Shown: one piece after another, positions 1 to 11,999 of the stretch
How the letters are laid out: every line of letters begins with the position of its first letter
Numbering within the stretch: the stretch's first letter is position 1
Source of the DNA: Hymenoscyphus infarciens
Lineage: Eukaryota; Ascomycota; Leotiomycetes; Helotiales; Helotiaceae
DNA: 64,000 nt
Direction of reading: 5' to 3'
NCBI GenBank assembly: GCA_001414345.1
Contig: LLCB01000112.1
Location: 104,017 to 168,016 of the forward strand
Program-made: the position numbers and the translations under genes
The notes under the pieces: model-generated
The model's input: the letters and a program-made list of their open reading frames with translations, nothing else
What the model was told of the DNA's origin: nothing
Database searches by the model: none

Positions 1-255
1 AGTGCCAGGGGCCCTTGCCGCCTTGCTTCCCCCTCCCCCTCCCCCTCCCCCTTGCTAGATCGGCAGAGGCATCGAACATCCCTCCTTCTTTTTGTTTTCT
101 CTGCAGATCCAGAGAGCTTCTTTGCAGCATTGCACCACCCCTCCCTGTTTGTTCGACCGCTGCTCTGACATGAGGGCATTCAAAACCACACCACCCAAGC
201 CACAGCCTCCTTACTATAGCATAACCTCGTAACCCCATCAAACGCCGCGCTCAAA

Positions 256-292
256 CAATTCAATTCAATTCAATCCAATCCAATCCAATTCA
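256..292. repeat. CAATT/CAATC pentanucleotide repeat
   Basis: Seven or so tandem copies of CAATT, drifting to CAATC, lie in the distal upstream region. This is a simple microsatellite with no function visible. Confidence 0.8.
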
Positions 293-526
293 ACGGTCTG
301 ATCACTTAAGCGTATTTTGGCGAACCAGCGTTTGGAATTTGAATTCCGCCTTGGCTTGGCCTGTCCTGTGGGATACGGGACCATCTTTCGGCATCCCGTA
401 ATTGCTAATAAGGCTTGGGAGGAAGATTGGGAGCAGCCAGCAGCCCAAGCATCGAAATGCGGGCAGCATCGTCACCATCGTATCATTATGACCTCGGCCC
501 TAAGAACCCTAGGAAGGCCTGTTCCG

Positions 527-549
527 TGCCTGCCTGCCTGCCTGCCTGA
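527..549. repeat. (CCTG)n microsatellite
   Basis: Five tandem GCCT/CCTG units. Simple sequence repeat in non-coding DNA. Confidence 0.75.
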
Positions 550-3500
550 CGAGCGAGTACCCCGTACGAATCAAAACTTCAGCAGAAGCGCCTACAGTTG
601 CTATCGCCGCAGTACGGAGTGTACTTGTATACGTATACGACCTGTGGGATGTGAAGTTTGGTTGCCATTGTCGCAGGGCCAAGTCGTTTTCTGGAGCCGT
701 GGATTTCCCCCACACGAGAGGACCTCTGCTGATAAAACCCCGACAGGACACAACACAACCCAACCTGCACAACCACCGTCGATATGGGGGGATTGGCGCC
801 CATGATGCCACATCAGTGGGAAAAAAGGGCTCTCCGCTGCCCAGGTGCATTGTGGGAGCTGCGTGGGAGCTTCCTTGATTTAATTCACAAACGATTCTCT
901 GGCAGCGACGACGCGCTCTCTACCTCGATTTCATCACGTCCTGGCTCAGAACTCCTGAGCCAGACCAGGCCAGGAATGCCATGTCTCATCCAACAAATGC
1001 CATCTCCGGCAGTCGCGCTGCCTCCCGACTGCCTCCCGACTCACGGTGCAGTGCCCACTGCCCACTGCCCAACCCAACCCAGCCAGGCGGTGCGAGCGGG
1101 AGGGCACTGAGAATTCGGAATTTCAACTGAAACCTCCGCAACCCAAAGCAAAGCCGCTGCTGGGTCGCTCCCAGTTGCTGCCATCCGGATCAGCTTCCAC
1201 AACTCCAGACGAACGAACGCGCGGTGGACCGTGTTGCGACGCCCACAAAGTTCCCACTGCCAACTGCCAGCAGATTTGGTGCTTTGCGAGGTGGTGATGA
1301 GGGCATCACGGCAATTGGACGACAAGTGAGTTTTTGAAACTTCACCATGTGACGACGATGTGCCATAGTGGCAAGATTAGCTAAGTGACGACACGATCCC
1401 GCGGATGCACCAATTCAACACTATGGATACTTAGCAGGGGCAGGAAAGCCCCGCGAACAAAAAAAAGTTGGAACTTGGCAGGGGGAGCACATGGCATCAG
1501 CGACACAAGAGACGGGCGACCAATCACTAGAAGGAGCTTTCTGCCCTACGTTCCTGAAAACGAGGGACCAAGCTGCGCCGTTTTGCGAGGAGCGTTTGTC
1601 ACGAAGACCTTGGCTTGGCTGGTGGATTGGACAGCATTTCGTTAGTCACTTTGCTGCTGATCACGATCACCTCGGCGTCTGTCTCTTTCTGCCTCTGCCT
1701 TACAACGTGCAGTCCTCGTTGGGCCATGACCTATTAGGCTATTACGGACCGGAGTCATCCCCATGAAGCGTTTACACGAAAGATAGGGGCCTTTTCACCG
1801 TGACAGCGTTGTCAATTTCTGCCTGCCTTGTACTCCTCCGAGTGCTTAAAGCAAGATCAAGATCGGTTCGGAAGAAAATTCCAACTATAAACCGCTGCCT
1901 TCTCGTGCCGTCCCTATCAACAATGGAAAAGCACCACACAACGAACAGAGAGAGTGTGACTCCGCCCTCGTAATCAAGTGCATGCAAGGAGATAAGGAAG
2001 AGACGAGGTGGAGCAAAACAATCAAAAAGCGGGCCTTGTCCTCTTGCATGACCCCCAAATTATCCTGGTTGAAACGGGCGTATCCCAGGCATTATGACGC
2101 GCTTTCTTATTGCGAGAAATCTTCACAAGAAAATTAGAGGCATCCAGGATCGTCCATGCCCCCTTTTCCGGTGTCGACAACTCCACTTGCCAAGACCAAA
2201 AACCAATGGAACAGTTCGCTTGCTCAAAGTCGGGCTTCAATGGCTTCAACGTCCTCCGGTGCCGCGACGAAAAGTCCCAAGAAAAAGACAAGCAAGAGAG
2301 TGAAAGGCGAAATGAGTGGTGTGTAGCGTAGCGATGGTTTTGGAACCTGCTGATCAAGGCGGCGGTGAGCAACGAAGGTCCAGCAAATCGTCGTTCCTGA
2401 CGGACCCTGCTCGTCGTGCCTAGCTCAGAAGGGTCTCGTGAACCTGCAAGCAAGAGCCTCGTTGAGCGGTGTACAGTGTCAGACAGAGTGGTGTTGGTTG
2501 AATGGTTCACGCCAGTCCCAGCCTATTATTCCCAGCATCCTTTCTGGCTGCTTTTTTCGCTGGACTGTTGGTGCTGCTGGTGAGTGCGGGGCGGAGGGGG
2601 AGGATTGAGGCTTGTCCCACGTCTGCAGGAGTGACTGCAGTGACGGCAATGCGTGCATGGCCCCTGGTGTTGCCAAAATAAACTTGAGCAAGTAACGGGA
2701 CGCTAGAAAAGGCGTGGTGTGTTGTAAATAGTGTTGAGCCAGACCCAGAGTAAGAGCCCAAGTCCCCGTCCTCCTGCATCTGATGAAAAGAAGGCTTTGT
2801 GGGCTGGGGATATTAAGTTCTCATAGCCCCTCTGTTCTTTGTCCAAAATATACTCTCGTACAACTTCTCTCACAAACACTCGGCTTGACCTGAGAACACC
2901 ACCAGCCTGCCCTTGACAACAAACGCTCACAAAGTCACTTCTCCAAGCCAGCCGCTAGTGGACCATCTGCCCTTGCAACCATCGCTCCGCAACGCAAAGA
3001 AGAACCCGGCCTGCCCTACCCTAAGCCCTAGCCTAAGTCAATACGCTACCCTGCCTGCCTATACTTACCATTACACCTTGAAATACTCCTTCCTGCTGCT
3101 GTTTGTTTTGTGCGTATCTTACGAAGCACCGGGCATTGGCACTACGTACAATAAAGTAACGTAGTTCTTGGTAACTCCGTGGATTGGTATAGCTCATTCT
3201 TTGTTGTCTTACCACCTCCAAGCCTTGAGAGACAAGGCGAAGCGAGCGCTGCCGAGACAGAAAAAGACAAAGTTCTGCCAAAATCCACCTTCTGTTTCTC
3301 CTGTATCCTGGCCTGACGCTCATCATTCATTCACTGCCCTTCCGTACACCTACCTACTACTTACTACACTACACCTGGTTGGCCCCCAGCTCCGCTCCTC
3401 CAAGGCTTCTTCCACACCACCCCTGCCCCTCGCCCGCCCGCCAATTTACCCTAAAAAAAGCCAATTAACGCCAAATCAGAGCTAAAATTGCTTCGTGCCG

Positions 3501-3686
3501 AGCCAGCGCCTCCAGAAGGCCGAGCAAAGCAGCAGCCAAAAATACGAAAATACGGCCTACGCCGTAAGCTAACCGAGGGCCCTCCCGGCCCCGCCCTGTC
3601 TTCAGTGCCCTCCCTTCCAGGTTTCCTTTGGGGGACCCATTTCAGCTTCTCACGGCGGAGTGGAGAGTGAAGCGCAGCACCAGCCC

Positions 3687-3737
3687 TGCACCTACCTGCA
3701 CCTACACCTGCACCTGCACCTGCACCCCCCCCCCCCC
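3687..3737. repeat. CACCTG hexamer repeat followed by poly-C
   Basis: Tandem CACCTG/CACCTA hexamers run directly into a tract of more than ten C residues. The tract lies about 700 bp before the PLC start codon, within the pyrimidine-rich promoter or leader region. Confidence 0.75.
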
Positions 3738-4446
3738 AGCTTCCAATTTCTCGATACTTCCTCAGCCCAATTTCCAAAATTGCGAGTCCCATCTAACCAC
3801 ACTACTTCTCCCCAACCCGACCCGAAACCAGCTTCATTTCTCGTCCTTTTCAACAAACACTCCTTGACTACTACTCTACTTCTACTTCTGCTTCTGCTTC
3901 TGCCTTGTCCGCGACTCTAGGCCCCCTCACTCCTTCCAACTCTTTCATCGTCTCGTCTCCTCTCCTCGAGCGAAATTATTTCTGCGCGCGTCGACTGTCC
4001 ATCCACTTCCTACATACTTCCGCCGCTGCCTCCCGCGCCTGCACTGCATCTCGCCGTCAAGCCGCCCCCATTCGGACGACTGCAGCAAGACACGCATACA
4101 TCTGAAGAAAGGGTCCGCGAATACAAGGAATAGCTGGATGCACCATTGTCCAAAAGGGATATTTCTCAACACCACCTGACAAGGCATCCAACATCCCAAG
4201 CAACTACCCCACGAAGCGTGCCTATATCCGTACTATCCGCCGACTGAGTTCTGCCCCTTCTATACCACTCGCCCTGCTCCTAGTCCGCTATATCTCGTTG
4301 CAGTAAAGACTCGAGCAAGACCGACATGCGTTCAATCACAGGCCTTTGGCTCTTTTCATAAACACCTTGCGCCTGATCTATTGGCCTCGACGTAAGGCTG
4401 CGCCATTGGACCTCTCCATACGCATAACACACTCAACACACACACG

Positions 4447-7400
4447 ATGACCTCGAATTCTTCAAGCCCTTCATTTCGGGCAACACCTACTATGGACGCA
4501 ACCACCCCGAAAGCAGTAAACCCCACCTCCTCGAGATCGTCCTCTTGCCGGCGCACCAAACCAAGCAACGTCCAGACGAACTTTCTCCCCTCAATTACCT
4601 CCACCCCTTCCATCCCAGCCTCTGCGATCAGCGCCTCTTCAGTCACCACCTCGAGCTCCCTTCAAGCCTCCCCTATCATGTCACCCGAAAGTACACAGCT
4701 TACCACCAACAATTCCTCCATACAGGGTTCTCCCGATGGCCTTCGTGGCCGCGATTCCGAATATCCTCTCCCGCCCTTTGAACTACCAGAGTCAATTGTG
4801 TCGCGCAAGTCGAGTCAAAGTGCAATGAGCGAGGCCCTCGCTCAGAGCAAGTCCCCGGGGCTCATCAGAAGGTTATCAAACAGAGCAAGCAAGTTTACAA
4901 ACCGTCGCCGCCAATCTTCCAACACAGCAATGAGCCGAGAGCACAGTTCAGGCCCTGTTATTATGCGAAGAAGAAGTGATAGCACCAATACGGCTCCAGA
5001 AGGTCGAGGACCCTTCTTCTCCGACTCTGATTCTGATGCGGCTGACTACCGCGAGGATGGATTCCACCCACCCAATTCCGATCCTGACTTCCCTACAAGT
5101 ACTACTGCGTCCATTGGTTCTACGACTGCCGCCTCTGCCCCCAGTCCAGGTCCAGTGATTCCCAGCATCCTTCTCCGAGGAACCTCCATGACAAAAGTCA
5201 CAAAAAAGAAGAAGAAGCTATTGACATTTGTCCTGGAAAACGAGGCTGCCAAAGTTTCTTGGGACAAGAGTCGGCCTGCAAAGTCATTCTATATTGATGA
5301 TATCAGAGACATTCGAGTAGGATCTGATGCCCGAAATTACCGAGAAGAATTCGGAGTTTCCCCTGCGGACGAATCCAAATTCTTTTCCATCATCTACGCT
5401 GTTCCGGACAAATCCAAAGGTCGTTCTCAAAAAGTCATGCATCTCATTGCAGGTGACGAGCAAACTTTTGATTTGTGGACCACGACACTGGACGCGATAT
5501 CGAAACACCGTCAAGATTTGATGGCATCATTGTCCTCATTTCATGACAAGGCTGTCAGATCTTATTGGCGGACGGAGATGAATAAGGTGTTTCAAAACAG
5601 ACCTCATTCGGAAGATGATGAGCTGATTGACATCGTTGGGGTGGAGCGGCTTTGCCGATCTCTTCATATTCATGGATCGTCAACTTACCTCCGCAGCAGG
5701 TTCGATCAAGCCGATGTCTCGAGATCCGGGAAGTTGAACTACGTCGAATTCCAAGGCTTCGTCAAGTTGATGAAGAGACGCGAAGACATCAAGGTCCTGT
5801 ACCACAACTTGGCACTCGATTCCGAAAAGGGTCTGACAATGCACGAGTTCTTCAACTTTCTTAGAATAACCCAGCAGGAAGACGTGGATGGCGATCGCGC
5901 ACACTGGGAAAACATTTTCAACAAGTTCTCTCGTCGTTCGAGGTCCAAAGACCAACCCAAGCAAGACGCTGTCGAGCGTGAAGCTCCACGTATGAATGAG
6001 GCCGCATTGAGCAGCTACCTTATCTCTACCTTCAATGTGCCACTCAAGAACCTACCAGCAGCTTATGACTTGACTCGACCTTTGAATGAATATTTTATTT
6101 CCAGCTCCCACAACACCTACTTGCTAGGTCGTCAAGTCGCCGGGCAGTCTAGTGTTGAGGCATATATCTCAGCACTAAGCCGCGGCTGCAGGTGTGTGGA
6201 GGTGGATTGTTGGAATGGAGGCGATGGACAACCTGTTGTTATGCACGGGCGAACACTAACTACCCAGGTCTCCTTTCGCGATGTGATGTCCACCATCAGC
6301 AAATACGCTTTCGTCAAGTCCGCATTCCCGCTTTGGATCTCGTTGGAGGTGCATTGTAACCCACAACAGCAGTCATTGATGGCGAAAATCATGAAGGAAA
6401 CATGTGGTTCAAAGTTGGTCACCGAGGCATTGGACCCATCGTCAGAAGAACTTCCTTCACCATCGCAGTTATTGAACAAGATTCTCATCAAGGTCAAAAA
6501 GCCACGCATGGTCGAGGAACCTGCCGTCCTAGAACAAGGTATCACTCGAAGCCGTGGTAGCAGCCTAAGCTCCCCATACATTCGACCTCTACAACTTGAT
6601 AACTCGTCGATCTCTTCTGCTTCGGGCCTCTTGCCTCCGAGTCCATATCCTCCCAAGACGATGCGATTATACCGAAGCGGCCAAGTCAAATACTCTGGAA
6701 GCGAGGGCCAGGATAGCCTGAGCAGCAGCACCAGTGACAGCGAAAGTTTGACCGAAGACATTGCCCGAGCAAAGGACAGCAATCGAAAGAACAAAACGAG
6801 CAACATTGTCAAGGAGCTTGGCGAGCTCGGAGTCTACAGCGCCGGCGTAAAATTCCGTGGATTCGATTCCCCAGAGAGCAAGGAATACAATCACATCTTT
6901 TCCTTTATGGAGAGCACATTCGACAAGAACAGCCGGACCGCCGAGGACAAGCGAGCCATCACTCGGCATAACATGCGTTACATGATGCGGGTTTACCCTA
7001 ATGGCTGGCGGGTGGCCTCCACCAACTTTGACCCTCTCAAGTATTGGCGACGTGGAGTCCACATGGTTGCCCTCAATTGGCAAACGTACGATCTCGGCAT
7101 GCAGATGAGCGATGCCATGTTCGCCGGCGGCACTGATCAATCCGGTTATGTCCTCAAACCAAGTGACCTGCGCGAGATTAAAATGATCCCTACCGTGCCG
7201 GAAGAAGCAGGTGCTGGTCACATCAAGCGGGAACGAAAGAACGTCAATTTCTCCATCGATGTCATTTCCGCCCAACAATTGATGCGCCCCAAGGGACTTG
7301 CCCCTAACCGGAGCGTTGATCCATATGTCGAGGTCGAAGTTTATCATGCAGATGATAAGACCAAAGATAACAAAGGCGTTGTTGGAGCAGGTGGTTTGGA

Positions 7401-7857
7401 TGCGTCTGCCAAAGATGGTGCTTCGGGATTAGGCACACCTCATCGACGTCGCACGCACATTGTCAAGGAAAATGGATTCAATCCAGTCTTTGACAAGAAG
7501 TTCAACTTCGACCTTACGACCAAGTATGAAGACCTCGTGTTCGTCCGCTTTACTGTCAGATGCTCCACCGATGGCCAAAATTACAATGACAAAGCTGCCC
7601 CATTGGCCACGTACACCGCAAAGCTCAGCAGTCTCAAACAAGGATATCGAACCCTTCCACTCTTGGATGGTAATGGAGACCAGTTCTTATTCTCTACATT
7701 GTTCTGTCGTATCAAGATCGAGCCCATCACCAGTATCTACGTTGACCACTCTGACGCCATCGAAAGAGAGGGCGTATTCAAGACCATTCGCCAGACCGTC
7801 TTCAACCGCACTCCCATGTCACCAAAACCTGCCCCAGTTGACAGCGGTTCTCAGTGA
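4447..7857 (+). CDS. Phosphoinositide-specific phospholipase C (delta-type layout)
   Basis: One uninterrupted 1136-residue frame encodes a eukaryotic PI-PLC, which cleaves PIP2 to IP3 and diacylglycerol at the membrane. Visible order: a disordered Ser/Pro-rich N-terminus (about 1-240); a PH domain (about 245-350, basic patch KVTKKKKKLL); an EF-hand region (about 370-480); the X box (about 540-690) with SSHNTY at about 553-558, EVDCW, and MHGRTLT at about 599, carrying the two catalytic histidines; a low-complexity linker; the Y box (about 785-905); and a C-terminal C2 domain from about 930 (DVISAQQL, DPYVEVEV). The long N-terminal extension is usual in filamentous ascomycete PLCs. The start follows a CA-rich leader. 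Both catalytic histidines and the metal-binding Glu/Asp are present, so the enzyme should be active. No intron signals are needed to keep the frame. Confidence 0.96.
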   Translation: MTSNSSSPSFRATPTMDATTPKAVNPTSSRSSSCRRTKPSNVQTNFLPSITSTPSIPASAISASSVTTSSSLQASPIMSPESTQLTTNNSSIQGSPDGLRGRDSEYPLPPFELPESIVSRKSSQSAMSEALAQSKSPGLIRRLSNRASKFTNRRRQSSNTAMSREHSSGPVIMRRRSDSTNTAPEGRGPFFSDSDSDAADYREDGFHPPNSDPDFPTSTTASIGSTTAASAPSPGPVIPSILLRGTSMTKVTKKKKKLLTFVLENEAAKVSWDKSRPAKSFYIDDIRDIRVGSDARNYREEFGVSPADESKFFSIIYAVPDKSKGRSQKVMHLIAGDEQTFDLWTTTLDAISKHRQDLMASLSSFHDKAVRSYWRTEMNKVFQNRPHSEDDELIDIVGVERLCRSLHIHGSSTYLRSRFDQADVSRSGKLNYVEFQGFVKLMKRREDIKVLYHNLALDSEKGLTMHEFFNFLRITQQEDVDGDRAHWENIFNKFSRRSRSKDQPKQDAVEREAPRMNEAALSSYLISTFNVPLKNLPAAYDLTRPLNEYFISSSHNTYLLGRQVAGQSSVEAYISALSRGCRCVEVDCWNGGDGQPVVMHGRTLTTQVSFRDVMSTISKYAFVKSAFPLWISLEVHCNPQQQSLMAKIMKETCGSKLVTEALDPSSEELPSPSQLLNKILIKVKKPRMVEEPAVLEQGITRSRGSSLSSPYIRPLQLDNSSISSASGLLPPSPYPPKTMRLYRSGQVKYSGSEGQDSLSSSTSDSESLTEDIARAKDSNRKNKTSNIVKELGELGVYSAGVKFRGFDSPESKEYNHIFSFMESTFDKNSRTAEDKRAITRHNMRYMMRVYPNGWRVASTNFDPLKYWRRGVHMVALNWQTYDLGMQMSDAMFAGGTDQSGYVLKPSDLREIKMIPTVPEEAGAGHIKRERKNVNFSIDVISAQQLMRPKGLAPNRSVDPYVEVEVYHADDKTKDNKGVVGAGGLDASAKDGASGLGTPHRRRTHIVKENGFNPVFDKKFNFDLTTKYEDLVFVRFTVRCSTDGQNYNDKAAPLATYTAKLSSLKQGYRTLPLLDGNGDQFLFSTLFCRIKIEPITSIYVDHSDAIEREGVFKTIRQTVFNRTPMSPKPAPVDSGSQ

Positions 7858-9131
7858 TTTTACCATGTCATTCCCCTATCGACCACATTCAATTGAAGTG
7901 TACCAAAAGTTATCGTGTATTTCAGCGCCTCTTTGAAATTGTAGACATACCATTTTCCTTTTACCATTGATTTTTGCAAGCGAGCGTCGGGGTCGTTTCT
8001 ATTTTCTTTCGACTTTTTTTTTATGGCACACCAAGCAAGATGGGCCAGGGCATTTTTCAGCATCGCAATATTATACAGGGAAGGGAAAAGTGGCTCGCGC
8101 TACACGATTTGCATTGATCGGGAACAACACATTAGCATGGCCAACGGCGCTCGTGCGAATACTACTACAAACATCACTCGCTATTTTTTTTTCTTTTGTC
8201 ACACGCAACTCTGGGGATTCTCGAACTGGGTTGGGTTCTATTTGCGATTCTGGGTGGATCCCATTGGTTCTTTTTTTCAGTTGAAAGAGGAAATTCGTTT
8301 TCCGGACTTTCCTCTCACGATTCCATCGAATGGATGCAAGGTTGATTTTGTTACAGCTGGCGCTGCTGGGGAAAGTTGGGGGGAGTTGTTACGTAGCTGC
8401 TGGACTGGTCTCTTGCGCTGTTTTTCACACGACTTTATTTCTTTTTCCTAATATCTGAATACTTTACGTCTTTCGATTCCGTTCTTTGGGGTGGTGGTGG
8501 AATTGATCCGGTTTTATGTTTTTCTATTTCTCTTCTAACGAATACCCTATTTTTGCAATCCAGGCGTTACTTTTTGATTTATTTTTGCGAAAGGGGGGTA
8601 TCACTGGGACTGTGGGAATTTGAATTCCATCGCAGGGGATTCGCATAAGGGTTGTGTGGGTGGGGGGGGGTGTGTTTTCTTTTTTGGATCAAATCACAGG
8701 GAGAGCGAGTGGATAGCCTGATGAGGCATGAGCTTTGAGCTTTGGGAGCTTGGAATTGGGCTCCGTTTTATGTAAATGTAGGGGTGGAATAAAATACTTT
8801 TTTAAGTTGCATGATCGTTCTCTCATCTTTTTCTTCTTCTTTCTCTCCTACTAAGAGAGCTTGAGGGATGACAGGAGGGAATATTCTTTTTCTCTCTCTC
8901 TCTCCTTTTCTCTCTTCTAAATTAATATGAGAGGGGGCATTGGGGGGTAGGTAGGTTGGATCAGGGCTTTTGATTACCTAAATCCTATCGAGACCTTTTT
9001 TTTTTTTTTAGATAACCTAGCAGGGAGTGGGTGGGATGGGGTGACTACGCAAGAATGACAAGTTCTGATTTTTCCTCTCTCTCTCTCTCTCTCTTACATA
9101 AGCTGTTGTTCGTTCCCCTGTTATGCCGCCA

Positions 9132-9243
9132 TAGTACTTACAGTTTGTAGTACTTACAGTTTGTAGTACTTGCAGTTTGTAGTACTTGCAGTTTGTAGTA
9201 CTTGCAGTTTGTAGTACTTGCTGTTTGTAGTACTTACAGTTTT
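9132..9243. repeat. 16-bp tandem repeat, unit GTAGTACTTACAGTTT
   Basis: About seven head-to-tail copies of a 16-bp unit. The variation is limited to the A/G in ACTTACAG versus ACTTGCAG and one CTG variant. This is a minisatellite in non-coding DNA. Confidence 0.9.
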
Positions 9244-9244
9244 G

Positions 9245-9284
9245 TGATTGGATTTGATTGGATTTGATTGGATTTGATTTGACT
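9245..9284. repeat. 10-bp tandem repeat, unit GGATTTGATT
   Basis: Four tandem units of GGATTTGATT immediately follow the 16-bp array, the last one drifting to TGACTTG. Confidence 0.85.
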
Positions 9285-9496
9285 TGTGATTCGAAGTGAA
9301 ATCAGAGCTATTTTTCCTTCCTAACTACGAATACAAAAACCGTCGGATCCACCAAACCAACCAACCAACCCACCCGTCCCACGAGACGGGTTGATCTTTT
9401 CACTCAGTCCAACTTTTGAATCACGTCCAACGGGATTCATAGATACTACGCTTGCATCTGGAGTCTCCAAACCCCCCCGCGAGTCCTGGGTGGGAA

Positions 9497-9546
9497 TTGG
9501 TATAGTTGATTGGTATGGTTGATTGGTATGGTTGATTGGTATAGTT
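9497..9546. repeat. TGATTGGTATRGT tandem repeat
   Basis: Three to four copies of a 13-15 bp unit containing TTGATTGGTATGG. Simple tandem repeat. Confidence 0.75.
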
Positions 9547-9611
9547 GTGGAAATTAGAGATATTTTAGTTCAGTTCTATGTTTATCCTTCTATCTATTCC
9601 CCTTGCTAGAT

Positions 9612-9716
9612 GATGATGGATGGATGGATGGATGGATCTTTTGGCTAGGGGACTTTATGAGGTTGGTTGGTTGGGTTGGTTGGGTTGGTTGGGTTGGGTT
9701 GGTTGGTTAGAAAGAA
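9612..9716. repeat. GGAT microsatellite and GGTTGGGTT array
   Basis: A GATG/GGAT tetranucleotide run at about 9612-9638 is followed at 9662-9716 by tandem GGTT and GGGTT units. Both are low-complexity arrays. Confidence 0.8.
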
Positions 9717-9940
9717 AGTTGTCTTACTTTGCTAAGTTGTCTTGCTGAAAGTTGTTTTTTTCCAAGAATGAGAGGGAGGAGCGATTTCTAGAAGGTGAGT
9801 GAGGGTAGGGTGAGGGTGGGAAGAAGCTGGGATGTCATTCTTGGTCGTAGCTTGTTTTGCGTGATGATTTGTCTCTGGATACTAACTAGTAGCTGTAGCT
9901 TTCTTTATACTCACGATGTTCTGTGAATTAACTTCTTGTT

Positions 9941-9979
9941 TTGGCTTGGCTTGGCTTGGCTTGGCTTGGCTTGGCTTGG
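9941..9979. repeat. TTGGC pentanucleotide array
   Basis: Nearly eight perfect TTGGC units lie just outside the left end of the Tc1-like element. Confidence 0.9.
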
Positions 9980-9997
9980 ATTATTTGTTTATTCATT

Positions 9998-10076
9998 TAC
10001 AGAGGACGCGGTTATATATATGGAGACTACAGGGCAGTGCACTGTAGGGGTACCCTAAAGGGTGGTCAGTGCCCTA
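9998..10076 (+). repeat. Left terminal inverted repeat of the Tc1-like element
   Basis: About 77 bp pair with 15303-15381 in inverted orientation. Most mismatches are transitions (A/G or C/T). The arm is much less AT-rich than the element interior. Confidence 0.88.
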
Positions 10077-11791
10077 AACCGCTTTTTAGCCCTAGTAGCC
10101 CCTCTATTTTAGCGAGTCCATAGGGGGGTCCTTCTTATAAACACTCTTATAATACTATTATTTAATATATTCTTTTAAAATTAAAACTCTATTATCTTCT
10201 TTATTTAGTCTATCTTTTAAGCTCTTTTACTAGCCCTTTTTTACTAGTAAAATGTCTAAATTTTTAGGTAGTAAAGAGAGTCTTCTTTTAAAGGATAATA
10301 ATAGCTATTTATAAGATTATAACTTAGAATATAATTCAGATTATAATCTTTTTAATAAAGAAGACGATAAGAAGGAGGACCCTTTTAGTAGACTAGAATT
10401 AGAAGATCTAGATACTTATTTATAGAACGTCTCTTATACTTTAGACTCTATTTCTTCTACTTTTATACTTCTTATCCTACTTTGTCTCTCTTCTATTATT
10501 CTTCAACTAATTATTATTACATAATAAGCTATAGATATTGCTTCTATAGTAACCTCTATTTTATATCTAGGCTAGCTTAAAGGTAAAGAATAGAATACTA
10601 TTAGAGTAAGAGTTATAGCTTTATTACTTTATAATTATAAGTAGTCTATAGAATAAGTGACTAAGAGGACTAGAATCTCTTACTCTTCTGTCTTTAAGCT
10701 ATAAAAGAAGGCTCTAGAAAGAGAGTAGATTTATAAGATAAATATAAAGACTTAGTATATTAATAATAAACTCTATCTTAGAAGGCTATTAATTATAGAG
10801 AAAGTTTAACTTTATATTCTTAAAGTTATAACTAAGAATAGTATAATAAAAGAATAGTTATATTAGTAAATTATATAAGAAGTTTAAGAGACTCCTAGTT
10901 ATATAAAAGACGAGGACCTATCTCTGAGTACTATTTATAGGTTAATAAGAAGTAAGAGTTACTAAGTTTATAAAAGAATAATAAAACCAGGTTTAAATAA
11001 GTAATAAAAGAAGGCTTATTTAGACTAGTATTTACTTTATAAAAAGTAGACTTTAGAAGATTAGAAGAACGTTATCTTTACTAATAAGACGTCGGTCTAA
11101 AAGAGAGAGGTAAAAGGGCGAAGAAGGGTATAGAGAACAAAGGAGAAGATATATTATTAATATATTATTACATATTAGTAGAAAGGGTTTAGTAAGTTTA
11201 TATAATAGAGCTCTTTCTCTTATAATATAAAAAGGCCTTATTATATCTAAGAAAAGGAGATAAAGAAAGAGAAAGAAGATTATAAAAGAGATATTATAAT
11301 ATAGAATATAGCTTAGTTCTTTTAAGATAAGGAGAAGTAGAAGAGTCTTTAAGACGTAAAACAATAAGCAAAGATAGACTAAAAACAACGAGATATTAAG
11401 ATAGTAAAGACTTAGTATTAAAAGAAGTATTATAAAGATACTCTTTAACTTCTTATTAATTTACTTCGTCCTCTCTTTAAGTATAAAGAGTCTACTAGTC
11501 TTATTATTTTAAAAAAGAGACGAGGGAGGATAAACTAGTACTAGTATTAAGAGAAGATTCTACGTCCTTTACTTCTTCCTTTTATATAAAAATATAAGAA
11601 GGATTAGCTAGAGACTTTAGTACAAGAAGATAATGCCTTTACTTATGCTTACTAAGAATAAGAGAAGGTCTTTAGTATATATACTATATATAAGCTTCTT
11701 TAGCTAGGAAACTCTCCTAATCTTAACACTATAGAGCCGACTTAGTACTAGATAAAGAGAGAAATAATAAAAGAGCGACTAATTAATACTA

Positions 11792-11938
11792 TAGTAATTA
11801 TCTATTTTACTCTCTAAATAATAATTTATATCTTAAATATCTCTTAATTAATAAATAATACCTAGAATACCTCTTATTTTTATATCTCTTATTTTTAGAG
11901 AGTAAAACTATTAAAATAGAGGTATTCTAGTTAGTAAA
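11792..11938 (+). repeat. Left 147-bp terminal inverted repeat of the MULE
   Basis: Matches the reverse complement of 14912-15058 over its whole length with a handful of transitions. Outer sequence is TAGTAATTATCTATTTT. Internal landmarks are CTCTCTAAATAAT, AATACCTAGAATACC and TTAGAGAGTAAAAC. Confidence 0.9.
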
Positions 11939-11999
11939 TGTTTACTACTTTTACTATATATCTATACCTATTTTTAAGTAAATTAAAACTATATACTAG

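Larger units (their letters stand above)
1..4446. other. Long non-coding region upstream of the phospholipase C gene
   Basis: I see no supportable gene here. The open frames are short, overlap on both strands, and show no recognisable domain or convincing splice structure. The sequence holds low-complexity tracts and becomes pyrimidine-rich toward 3750-4440, just ahead of the PLC start codon, as is common in promoters and 5' leaders of filamentous fungi. Part of 3700-4446 is probably the 5' untranslated leader of PLC. An upstream gene with many small exons cannot be excluded without transcript data. Confidence 0.5.
7858..9997. other. Non-coding, repeat-rich region downstream of PLC
   Basis: No gene is supported. 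The first few hundred bases are presumably the PLC 3' untranslated region. After about 8450 the sequence is dominated by T-rich and CT-rich tracts and a run of different short tandem arrays, listed separately, that leads up to the transposon at 9998. Confidence 0.6.

Noticed and set aside
317..805. 162-codon plus-strand frame and overlapping minus frames in the first kilobase
   Set aside because: Arg/Pro/Cys-rich random-looking composition, frames open on both strands at once, includes a CCTG microsatellite, no domain or splice structure.
9132..9243. 16-bp tandem array considered as a CRISPR-like repeat
   Set aside because: Units are directly adjacent with no spacers; eukaryotic minisatellite.
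9988..9997. 10-bp target duplication for the outer element (TTTATTCATT versus TTTATTTATT)
   Set aside because: Low-complexity AT flank with a mismatch; the transposase is Tc1-like, for which TA is expected and present.
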